From assembly GCF_000520595.1 (NCBI RefSeq), contig NZ_KI914989.1, positions 156,453 to 210,502 on the forward strand: DNA of 54,050 nt. Reading direction: 5' to 3'. Positions within the stretch are counted from its first letter, which is position 1. Every line of letters begins with the position of its first letter. Positions 32,342-39,671 of this stretch are shown in pieces. Source of the stretch: Arthrobacter sp. H5 (GTDB lineage: Bacteria; Actinomycetota; Actinomycetes; Actinomycetales; Micrococcaceae). The notes under the pieces are model-generated. The model had not been told where the DNA came from, searched no databases, and was given only the letters and a program-made list of their open reading frames with translations. The translations under genes were made by a program, and so were the position numbers.

Positions 32342-33529
32342 TCAGGCTGCGCGTCCCGTCCGGGGTGCAACGACGCCCGTCCGTGTCTGGTGATCGTACC
32401 GGTACACTTCCCTGCCGCCGATCCAGACGGTGAGCGCCCGCTGCATCACATCGAGGGGGTCACCGCTCCAGAGCACGACGTCGGCATCCTTGCCGGTCTC
32501 CAGCGAACCGATGCGGTGGTCAAGTCCGAGGACCTTAGCCGGGTTGATGGTGATGGAGCGCAGCGCTGTCTCCCGGTCCAGGCCTTCCTTGATGGCCAGC
32601 GTGGCCTGGTGGACCAGGAAGTCGATGGGGATGACCGGATGGTCGGTGATGATCGAAATTTCGACGCCAGCTGCTGCCAGCTTGCCGGGGTTCGCGATGG
32701 ACCTGCCGCGCAATTCCACCTTGGACTTGGTGGTGAAGAGCGGACCGATGAGCACCGGAATGCCGCGTTCGGCGATGACATCGGCCAGGAGATGCGCTTC
32801 GGTCCCATGGTCGAGGACCAATTCGTACCCGAATTCATCCGCAAGGCGGATTGCCGTGGCGATATCGTCTGCACGGTGGGCGTGCTGGCGCCAGGGGATT
32901 TCGCGCCGCAGCACCATGGCTAGCGCTTCAAGCTTGGGATCCCGGCCGTTTTCGTCAGCCTTGCCCATGTAGTTCTGCGCCTCCATGAAGGCTTTGCGGA
33001 TGATCATGGCGGTGCCCAGCCGGGTGGCTGGCGTCTGCTTCTTCTCCCCATATACCCGCTTGGGGTTCTCACCGAGTGCCGACTTCAACCCGCTGGGGGA
33101 GCGCAGCAGCATTTCCTCGATGTACCGTCCGTGAGTGTGGATGGCGACGGCCAGTCCGCCGATCGGGTTTCCCGATCCGGGGTTGACGTTGACGGCGGTG
33201 ATGCCGCCCTTCAAGGCGTCGTCGAAGCCGGGGTCGTACGGGTTGACGGCGTCCAGAGCGCGGACGCCGGCGGTTACCGGGTCCGTCATTTCATTGGTGT
33301 CGTCTCCGGCGGAGCCTTCACCTTCCTCATGGGTGCCGAGGTGTACATGCGCGTCGACCAAACCGGGCAGGAGCCACTGACCTTCGGCATCAACGACGTC
33401 GGCGCCGGCGGGCGCCTGGACATCAGCTCCCAGCGCGGAGACTTTACCATCCTCCATTACTACTGTGCCGTTGAAGGGCGCGCCGACAATGGGCACAACG
33501 TGGGCATTGACTATTGCGGTGGCAGTCAT
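32342..33529 (-). CDS. imidazolonepropionase-like amidohydrolase
   Basis: A 395-residue TIM-barrel metallohydrolase. The metal motif is LVDAHVHLGTH (residues about 58-68). Further metal or catalytic residues are in WRQHAHRADDIATA, LVLDHGTEAHLLAD and SIITDHPVIP. The C-terminal LGLDHRIGSLETGKDADVVL is the standard cyclic-amidohydrolase ending. No hut genes are adjacent, so a histidine-degradation role is not supported, and the amide substrate remains unknown. AAGG lies 9 bases before the ATG. An inverted repeat (33533-33561) sits directly upstream and includes the ribosome-binding region. Confidence 0.85.
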   Translation of the reverse strand: MTATAIVNAHVVPIVGAPFNGTVVMEDGKVSALGADVQAPAGADVVDAEGQWLLPGLVDAHVHLGTHEEGEGSAGDDTNEMTDPVTAGVRALDAVNPYDPGFDDALKGGITAVNVNPGSGNPIGGLAVAIHTHGRYIEEMLLRSPSGLKSALGENPKRVYGEKKQTPATRLGTAMIIRKAFMEAQNYMGKADENGRDPKLEALAMVLRREIPWRQHAHRADDIATAIRLADEFGYELVLDHGTEAHLLADVIAERGIPVLIGPLFTTKSKVELRGRSIANPGKLAAAGVEISIITDHPVIPIDFLVHQATLAIKEGLDRETALRSITINPAKVLGLDHRIGSLETGKDADVVLWSGDPLDVMQRALTVWIGGREVYRYDHQTRTGVVAPRTGRAA

Positions 33530-33532
33530 GGA

Positions 33533-33561
33533 TGTGACCTTTCTTAGTGGGAGTGGTCACA
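33533..33561. promoter_or_regulatory. TGTGACC inverted repeat upstream of the amidohydrolase
   Basis: TGTGACC and GGTCACA are perfect 7-bp arms with a 15-base spacer, just before the start at 33529. It could be an operator or an mRNA hairpin covering the ribosome binding site. Confidence 0.45.
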
Positions 33562-33619
33562 CCCAAACCTACCGTCTACAAATCGGAAGGAGGAAAAAAG
33601 AAGTGCCCGACGGCGTTGG

Positions 33620-34687
33620 TCACGTCTCGGGACTGATCATTGAGTCAATCGCCTTTTCGGGCTTCCAGGCGCCGTCTTCGGAGTTGCTCGTGATAGCGAG
33701 GGTGACATCGGCGTCGGGGTAGTGGCGCAGCATCGCGCTGACGCCTGTGTTCACCCCATCCTTGTAGTAGCTGCGGATACTGCCGTCCGTTCGGGTATCG
33801 AACTCGAGTCCAAAGCCGTACAAGAGGGGGCCGCTGCCGGGCCGGTCGTGGTGTTTGACCTGGGGGGTGATGAACAATTCCGTCATCGACGGAGAGAGCA
33901 GTTCTCCACGACGCACAGCGTCCAGGAAAAGCGCCAGGTCGGAAGCGGTGGTGTGAGCGCCGCCGTCGGGCGATCCAATGGGCGGATAGCTGTAGATATT
34001 CTGCCGCCAGCCGCCAACTGCTCCGTTCACGCCCGGAACGGGCTCCCACCCCTCAGCGACGTTGGGCACGGCCTCACGCATGTCGAAGAAACCCGAGTCG
34101 TTCATGCCGGCCGTGGCGAAAACGTGCTCGCGAACGTAGTCCCGGTAGATCATTCCGGTAACGGACTCCAGTGCCAGCCCGGCGAGGATGTAGCCGCAGT
34201 TGCAGTACCGGCACCCCTGACCCGGGGCGAAGTTGGGTTCCTTGTGAATGAAGCCGGGGAGGAAGTCGGCGGTCTTGGTGACCGAGTAGTTAGGGCGGTC
34301 AACCTACAGCGCCTCGTAGGACTCGTCTGCCTCCTCGTCGGCGTCGTCAGCGATGCCCGAAGTGTGGGTGAGCAGTTGGCGGATGGTGACGTTGGGGCTG
34401 ATCCTGGTGCCCTCGACGTTGAGGAACTCTGCGACGGTCGATTCGAGTCCAAGCGCTCCGGCGTCCACTTGCTGAAGAACCGCAACGGAGGTGAACAGCT
34501 TGGTCACGGACGCCACATCGAAGCGCATGTCCACCGTGACGGGGGTGTTCCAGCGGCGCGACGCCGTCCCATAGGCCTCGTGAAACAGCGTGGTTCCCCC
34601 GCGGTCCGCCCGCACCACTCCGGAGAAGGTGTCGGCGGACTCCAATTCAGTAAGGAGGGCACGCGCCGCCGCGGGATCGAAAGCCAT
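33620..34687 (-). pseudogene. beta-lactamase-fold serine hydrolase interrupted by an amber codon
   Basis: From the ATG at 34687 (AGGATGG upstream) the frame encodes MAFDPAAARALLTELESADT and the catalytic SxxK tetrad in DVASVTKLFTSV, then HTSG, and stops at TAG 34304-34306 after ESYEAL. The same frame continues without other stops to 33620: VDRPNYSVTKTADFLPGF, the YxN motif in CRYCNCGYILAGLALE, and GLEFDTRTDGSIRSYYKDG. Length without the stop (about 355 residues) is right for the family. A single base change (for example TGG to TAG) explains the break. The N-terminal piece alone lacks the YxN motif and should be inactive. A ribosome start for the second half at 34153 is possible but would give no active site. 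Confidence 0.85.
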
Positions 34688-34703
34688 GGCACCATCCTGC
34701 ATG

Positions 34704-34727
34704 ACTGATTGGTATTAGTCAATCAGT
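34704..34727. promoter_or_regulatory. ACTGATTG palindrome upstream of the broken hydrolase
   Basis: ACTGATTG and CAATCAGT are perfect 8-bp arms with an 8-base AT-rich centre. They lie between the divergent hydrolase pseudogene and the MOSC gene. The arms resemble a TetR-type operator, but no regulator gene is adjacent. Confidence 0.5.
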
Positions 34728-34790
34728 AACGGGGGCTAGCAACGGCCCACCTTCCGCGCCCTGTTTCGCTCTCCGCGGGCGCTTGACCGG

Positions 34791-34796
34791 TAGGCT
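34791..34796 (+). promoter_or_regulatory. -10 box close to the MOSC start
   Basis: TAGGCT stands 8 bases before the ATG at 34805, leaving a leader of at most two or three bases. Confidence 0.45.
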
Positions 34797-34804
34797 TGGG
34801 CCTC

Positions 34805-35473
34805 ATGACAACTGGTTCCCTGCTGGCGGTGTGCCGCGTGCACGCGCTGCTCCCAACCACTGATTCCACCGGCGTTACAGCGATTGACAAACGTCCCGTG
34901 TCCACTTCGGTCAGCGTGCATCCACTGGGTCTGACCGGCGACATTCAGGCCAGCCGAAAGCACCACGGCGGTCCCTTCAAGGCCATCTACGCCTACTCGC
35001 AGGAGGACGCCGATTTTTGGGCCGGCGAGATTAACCGCGATGTGACACCGGGACTGTTCGGCGAAAATCTGCGTGTGGAGGGAGTTGATGCCTCCCATGC
35101 CGTGATCGGCGAACAGTGGAGGATAGGCGCCGACGTGGTGCTTGAGGTCACCGAGCCCCGGACGCCGTGCGCAAACTTTGCCCGACGCATGGGAGAAACG
35201 CGGTGGGTCAAGCGGTTTGCCGCGGAGGGGCGGGTTGGCACCTACCTTCGGGTCATCAAGCGCGGTGCGATCAAAGCCGGTGACACCGTAACAGTAGAGT
35301 CCCGGCCGGACCACGGGGTCACGGTGGCTCAGGTATTTGCAGGGCTGTCAGTTGAGGATGCCCAACGACTGCTGGACTGGGAAGCAGTCGGCGGCGTCCT
35401 CGGCGCCAACCTGCACAGAGTTTTGTCATCGACTCTCCCCAAAATGCCCTTCCCAGAGCCTTCTCCGGGCTGA
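34805..35473 (+). CDS. MOSC-domain protein (YiiM-like)
   Basis: A 222-residue protein with the MOSC fold. SVHPLGLTGDIQASRKHHGG, GLFGENLRVEG and TEPRTPCANFARRMGE (the conserved Cys) match the YiiM-type sulfur-carrier C-terminal domain group. An added C-terminal helix region (GLSVEDAQRLLDWEAVGGVL) follows. Family members handle molybdenum cofactor sulfur or reduce N-hydroxylated bases. The ATG at 34805 is preferred over a TTG three codons earlier, because that TTG overlaps the -10 box. The last 16 codons lie inside a long inverted repeat. Confidence 0.85.
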   Translation: MTTGSLLAVCRVHALLPTTDSTGVTAIDKRPVSTSVSVHPLGLTGDIQASRKHHGGPFKAIYAYSQEDADFWAGEINRDVTPGLFGENLRVEGVDASHAVIGEQWRIGADVVLEVTEPRTPCANFARRMGETRWVKRFAAEGRVGTYLRVIKRGAIKAGDTVTVESRPDHGVTVAQVFAGLSVEDAQRLLDWEAVGGVLGANLHRVLSSTLPKMPFPEPSPG

Positions 35474-35499
35474 AACGGTCCTTTTGGGGAGAGTCGATG
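35427..35499. repeat. long perfect inverted repeat at the MOSC 3' end
   Basis: CATCGACTCTCCCCAAAA (35427-35444) and TTTTGGGGAGAGTCGATG (35482-35499) are perfect 18-bp arms around 37 bases. The left arm is coding, the MOSC stop lies in the loop, and the right arm is intergenic. The loop itself can form AGCC...GGGCT. It may act as a terminator-like hairpin or be a dispersed chromosomal repeat. Confidence 0.85.
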
Positions 35500-35837
35500 G
35501 GTGGGCGGTGTGCGCAGGCTCACGCGCCGTCGTCGTTCCTTAGGTCGCAGCCGGAGAGCCCGGTGCGCTACACTGGAAACATCCCCCACACCGGTATTCC
35601 CTAAATTTATGCCCACTTTGGGCTGGATAGGTTGTGTTGGGGCTCGTGGAGAAAGCATGCGAGCAGATTCATTCAGGGAGCGCCGGCTAGAAGAAAACGT
35701 CACACGTCACCGCTGAGAGAGCGGCGGCAAAGATGTGACGCGAAGTCCTGCCGCGGGATTGAAACAGTGCCGGATTTCTTGTACATACGGTTGAGGTCAC
35801 CTCAGCCGTCCGGCATCTACCTGAAGGTCAATCCTAC
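35500..35837 (+). other. long leader region of the DEAD-box helicase gene
   Basis: About 340 bp without a convincing gene before the helicase. Short open frames are present but lack ribosome binding sites and family features. The 3' part contains the near-perfect palindrome at 35787-35809. A long, regulated 5' UTR, as known for cold-shock helicase genes, is a reasonable inference, but the transcription start is not known. Confidence 0.5.
35787..35809. promoter_or_regulatory. ACGGYTGAGGT palindrome in the helicase leader
   Basis: ACGGTTGAGGT-C-ACCTCAGCCGT has 11-bp arms with one mismatch and a single central base. With no loop it fits a protein-binding site better than an RNA hairpin. It lies 28 bp before the helicase ATG. 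Confidence 0.5.
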
Positions 35838-37748
35838 ATGCCTGAAAATCTGTCCACAGAGACCACAGAGACCACTGAGAATACCGAAACCGCTGAAGCC
35901 CCAGACATCAAGTTCACCGATTTCGGCCTGGACGGCCGGATTCTCGCTGCACTGAGTGACGTTGGCTACGAGAAGCCCTCACCCATCCAGGCAGCAACCA
36001 TTCCGGCACTGCTGGAAGGGCGTGACGTCGTTGGGCTCGCCCAGACGGGAACCGGAAAGACGGCAGCGTTCGCCGTTCCGGCACTGTCCCGGATGGCTGA
36101 GCTTGCAGACCTGAACGGACCCGCCAAGTTCACCCAGATCCTGGTGCTGGCGCCAACCCGCGAACTTGCGCTGCAGGTCGCGGAGGCATTTACCTCCTAT
36201 GCCAAGCACATCGACAACTTCACCGTGCTCCCTGTCTACGGCGGATCAGCCTACGGCCCTCAGCTTGCGGGACTTCGCCGCGGAGCACAGGTTGTAGTTG
36301 GTACCCCCGGTCGAGTCATCGACCACCTGTCCAAGGGCTCGCTCGACCTGTCCAACCTCCAGTACCTGGTGCTGGATGAGGCTGACGAGATGCTCCGCAT
36401 GGGCTTCGCCGAGGACGTCGAGCAGATCCTCGCCGAAACGCCCGAGGACAAACAGGTTGCCCTGTTCTCCGCGACCATGCCCGGAGCGATCCGCCGCATT
36501 GCGCAGAAGTACCTGAAGAACCCTGCCGAAATCACGGTCAAGGGCAAAACCTCCACCGGCACCAACACGCGTCAGCGGTTCCTGCAGGTTATGGGCCCGC
36601 ACAAGCTGGACGCCATGACGAGGATCCTTGAGGTTGAGGATTTTGACGGAATCATTGCGTTTGTGCGCACCAAAATGGCAACCGAGGACCTGGCGGACAA
36701 GTTGCGTTCACGGGGCTTTCAGGCTGCCGCAATCAATGGTGACATTCCACAACAGCAGCGCGAGCGGACCATCGAAGGTCTGCGCGACGGCAAATTCGAC
36801 ATCCTGGTTGCAACCGACGTTGCCGCCCGTGGGCTCGACGTTGAGCGCATCTCCCTTGTAGTGAACTACGACATCCCGCATGACACCGAGTCCTACGTGC
36901 ACCGCATTGGCCGCACCGGCCGTGCCGGGCGCTCCGGCGACGCGATCCTCTTCATCACCCCGCGTGAGAAGTACCTGCTGCGGTCCATCGAGAAGGCAAC
37001 CCGTCAGCCGGTGGAGCAGATGCACCTGCCGTCTTCCGATGCCGTCAACGCGCTGCGCCTGAACAAGTTCGCGGACCGGATCACCGAGACCATCGCCACC
37101 GAGGATGTCTCAGTGTTCCGCGACTTGATCGCCAACTACGAGGACGAGCACAACGTCCCCGCAGCGGAAATCGCCGCCGCTCTTGCCGTGATGGCACAGA
37201 ATGGCAATCCGATTCTGGTGAAGGACATTCCGGTTGCTCCTGCGGGCCAGAAGGAGCGCGCTGCCGGGCGTAAGGACGGCTTCGGTTCCCGCGGCCCAAC
37301 TCGCACCCTGACCGAGGGCAATGCGACGTACCGCATCGCCGTCGGCCGTCGACAGCGCGTCATGCCCGGTTCGATTGTTGGCGCGATTGCCAACGAGGGG
37401 GGACTCTCGTCAGCACAGATCGGCGGCATCGACATCCGCGCGGATCACACGCTGGTGGAACTCCCGGCGGAACTGAGCAAGGACCAGTGGCGTGCCCTGT
37501 CCAAGACGCGAATCGGCGGCGAGCTGATTCACCTGGAGCTGGATAAGGGCCGCAAGCCTGCCGGCAGCCGCGGATCGGGCGACTTCAAGAAGCCGTTCAA
37601 GAAGCGCGAGGGCGAGGGCGGCGGGTTCCGTAAGGACCGCGGGCACGACGGCGGCTTCCGGGCTTCCGAGCACGATGCCGCTGACCGCAAGCCGCGCCAC
37701 AAGAAGAGTGCCGATGCGGGCACTTTCCAGCGCCGCGAAAAGTGGTAA
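35838..37748 (+). CDS. deaD: DEAD-box ATP-dependent RNA helicase (DeaD/CsdA type)
   Basis: A 636-residue helicase that unwinds RNA in ribosome assembly, RNA decay and cold adaptation. In order: Q motif GYEKPSPIQ (43-51), motif I AQTGTGKT (68-75), PTRELALQV, GTPGR, the DEAD box in LVLDEADEML, SAT, ATDVAARGLDVERISLVVNY and HRIGRTGRAGRSG. A DbpA-type RNA-binding domain follows near residues 485-560 (YRIAVGRRQRVMPGSIVGAI). The C-terminal tail is rich in Gly, Lys and Arg. An N-terminal Thr/Glu-rich stretch precedes the Q motif. No strong ribosome binding site is visible at the ATG. A strong hairpin follows the stop. Confidence 0.95.
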   Translation: MPENLSTETTETTENTETAEAPDIKFTDFGLDGRILAALSDVGYEKPSPIQAATIPALLEGRDVVGLAQTGTGKTAAFAVPALSRMAELADLNGPAKFTQILVLAPTRELALQVAEAFTSYAKHIDNFTVLPVYGGSAYGPQLAGLRRGAQVVVGTPGRVIDHLSKGSLDLSNLQYLVLDEADEMLRMGFAEDVEQILAETPEDKQVALFSATMPGAIRRIAQKYLKNPAEITVKGKTSTGTNTRQRFLQVMGPHKLDAMTRILEVEDFDGIIAFVRTKMATEDLADKLRSRGFQAAAINGDIPQQQRERTIEGLRDGKFDILVATDVAARGLDVERISLVVNYDIPHDTESYVHRIGRTGRAGRSGDAILFITPREKYLLRSIEKATRQPVEQMHLPSSDAVNALRLNKFADRITETIATEDVSVFRDLIANYEDEHNVPAAEIAAALAVMAQNGNPILVKDIPVAPAGQKERAAGRKDGFGSRGPTRTLTEGNATYRIAVGRRQRVMPGSIVGAIANEGGLSSAQIGGIDIRADHTLVELPAELSKDQWRALSKTRIGGELIHLELDKGRKPAGSRGSGDFKKPFKKREGEGGGFRKDRGHDGGFRASEHDAADRKPRHKKSADAGTFQRREKW

Positions 37749-37766
37749 AACAGTAGTGGTCAAAAC

Positions 37767-37800
37767 CCGTTGGATCCCTGTCACAACAGGGATCCAACGG
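37767..37800 (+). terminator. hairpin terminator after deaD
   Basis: CCGTTGGATCCCTG and CAGGGATCCAACGG form a perfect 14-bp stem with a 6-base loop, 18 bp after the deaD stop. No T-run follows. Confidence 0.75.
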
Positions 37801-37877
37801 TGGGATCTCCTGGCCTCTTTTGTCGGGCTTTTGAGATTTCGCAGCACGGTGGAAAGCTGGTAAAGTTTTCTGCTGTT

Positions 37878-37949
37878 GCCCCCCTAGCTCAGTGGTAGAG
37901 CGCGTTCTTGGTAAGAACGAGGTCACCGGATCGATTCCGGTGGGGGGCT
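37878..37949 (+). tRNA. tRNA-Thr (anticodon GGT)
   Basis: Acceptor arms GCCCCCC and GGGGGGC pair fully. The D-arm is TAGCTCAGTGGTAGAGC. The anticodon GGT (37910-37912) sits in CGTTC-TTGGTAA-GAACG. The T-arm is CACCGGATCGATTCCGGTG. CCA is not encoded. Confidence 0.97.
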
Positions 37950-37994
37950 CTCAAATGAGTAGCCCGCGATAGTATTGCGGGCATACTCATTTAT

Positions 37995-38068
37995 GGCGGT
38001 GTAGCTCAGCTGGTTAGAGCGCACGACTCATAATCGTGAGGTCCCGGGATCGAGTCCCGGCACCGCTA
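37995..38068 (+). tRNA. tRNA-Met (elongator, anticodon CAT)
   Basis: GGCGGTG pairs with CACCGCT (G-U at the first pair). The D-arm is TAGCTCAGCTGGTTAGAGC. The anticodon loop CGACTCATAATCG carries CAT. The T-arm is CCCGGGATCGAGTCCCGG. It lacks the initiator features (C1-A72, GGG-CCC anticodon stem). A lysidine-type tRNA-Ile cannot be fully excluded, but the body resembles actinobacterial metT next to thrT. Confidence 0.93.
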
Positions 38069-38074
38069 CAGATC

Positions 38075-38106
38075 AAGCCCCTGGGATCCTCCGGTTCCGG
38101 GGGCTT
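38075..38106 (+). terminator. terminator after the tRNA pair
   Basis: AAGCCCC pairs with GGGGCTT around a GC-rich inner hairpin, followed by TTCTGCGTTTTC. It also faces the end of the minus-strand kinase gene. Confidence 0.7.
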
Positions 38107-38115
38107 TCTGCGTTT

Positions 38116-39579
38116 TCAGGGAGCCACACGGGTAATTGACCACGGCAGCGCACTTCCCCGGTGATCGCGGGGGATCGTCATTTCGAAATGGGCGCCGCCG
38201 CCCCTCTGCGGGACGAGAGCCACAGACCCGCCATGGGCTTGGGCGATCGCGCTCACGATCGACAATCCAAGACCGGCGCCGCTGGACCGGCCTGATCTCT
38301 TGCCGCCACGCTTGAAGCGAGCAAAAATCTCTTCCACTTCGTTCTCGGATACCCCAGGCCCGGAGTCGGCAAGCCACAGACGGACCCCGTCATTGTCGAC
38401 GTCGGCCCCTACCTGGATCGTGGCGTCGTCACCGGCGTGCTTCACGGCATTGTCAGCCAGCTGTAGCAGCGCCTGCGTCAGTCGATTCCGGTCCGCGGTG
38501 ATGAGTACTTCCGGTGGCACCCGGATCTGCCAATCCCGCGGGGCGAGGGCGCTCATCTTCTGATGCGCAGTCAAAATCAGGTCCTGCAGGTCCATCGGTT
38601 CGAAAGTGCAGAAACCCGGGCGGTCGGCCCGCGCAAGGACGAACAGGTCGGAGACGATCTGGTTCATTCGGTCTATCTCATCGGTTACCAGAGCTATGGT
38701 TCCGGCCCGTTCGACCGGTGATTCGTCAAACTCCATAAGTTCAATATGCCCGCGAATCACCGTGAGCGGCGTCCGCAGTTCGTGGCTGGTGTCGTCAAGG
38801 AACTGCCGCTGCGTGGTGAACGACGCTTCCAGGCGGGCCAGCATGTCATTGAAGGCATCTGCAATTTGAGAGGCTTCATCGCGGGCGCGGACTTCGATGC
38901 GCTGGGTGAGATCCGTATCCGAGATTCTTTGTGCAGTTGCCGCCAGGGACCGTAGCGGTCGGAGCACACGGCCCGCGAGTGCGAGTCCCAGCAGGGACGC
39001 AACCACCGTGGTGGCGAGCTGAACCACTACTTGCGTTTGCACAGCGTTATCTATCTCACTGCGTTAGAAGGCGGGGAAGGTCGCCACAACAAACATTCCG
39101 TCGCTCGGCGCGCCGATGAGCGGAATGGCGGTGTACTGCGTTGGGCCTGCCGGAGTGTTGATGACTCCAGACTGCGGCTCCTCCAGGGACAGCCAGTAAT
39201 CAATGGTGGGCCGGTACTCCTCTGGATCGGGTACGGACTGCGACCGCCGCGTTTGGTACAGCTCGCCGTCGATGAAAGCGATCAGCGTTTCCCCCTCGTC
39301 GGCCACCTCGCGGGAGAAATACACATCGAAAATCGCAGAGAGGTCATTGTCGAAGGGTTGGCCCGTGCGCGGGTCCACTCCATCGGCCAGTAGTTGGAAC
39401 TCTTCGGCCTCCCGATCCAGGCTGGCACCGATTTCCTCATCGAGCTGATCGAAGAGGGCAATCCGCAAAAGCAGGACTGACCCGATGGATGAAAAGAGAA
39501 GCAAAACGACAACGACGGCGACAATGCGGACCCGCATGCTCGAAGCCCAGCGCCAGGGCAGCCTCGTAGTCGGTGTCAT
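38116..39579 (-). pseudogene. sensor histidine kinase interrupted by an ochre codon
   Basis: The frame starts at the ATG 39579. TM1 (RIVAVVVVLLLFSSIGSVLL) and an extracytoplasmic domain of about 115 residues are followed by a TAA at 39064-39066 after VVATFPAF. The same frame then continues (RSEIDNAVQTQVVVQLATTV): TM2, HAMP, the H-box DDTSHELRTPLTVIRGH, the N-box LLQLADNAVKHA, and the G-boxes WLADSGPGVSENE and GAGLGLSIVSAIAQAHGG, all intact, ending at 38116. A GTG at 39042 could start a 308-residue kinase with only TM2. Without the stop it would be a normal kinase of about 487 residues. No response regulator gene is adjacent. It is either a pseudogene, a split kinase or a sequencing error. Confidence 0.82.
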
Positions 39580-39671
39580 ACCCGCAAGACTAAACCGTCG
39601 TCCAGCCGCGGTCCTGCGAATTCACAGCATCCTTATAGGATGGATCGAGGCATACCGACAGGACAGGAACC

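Noticed and set aside
34150-34485. 111-codon minus-strand frame bridging the two hydrolase halves
   Set aside because: It is in a different frame from both halves and reads as Ser/Thr/Pro/Arg noise; the halves are in the same frame, so no frameshift is needed.
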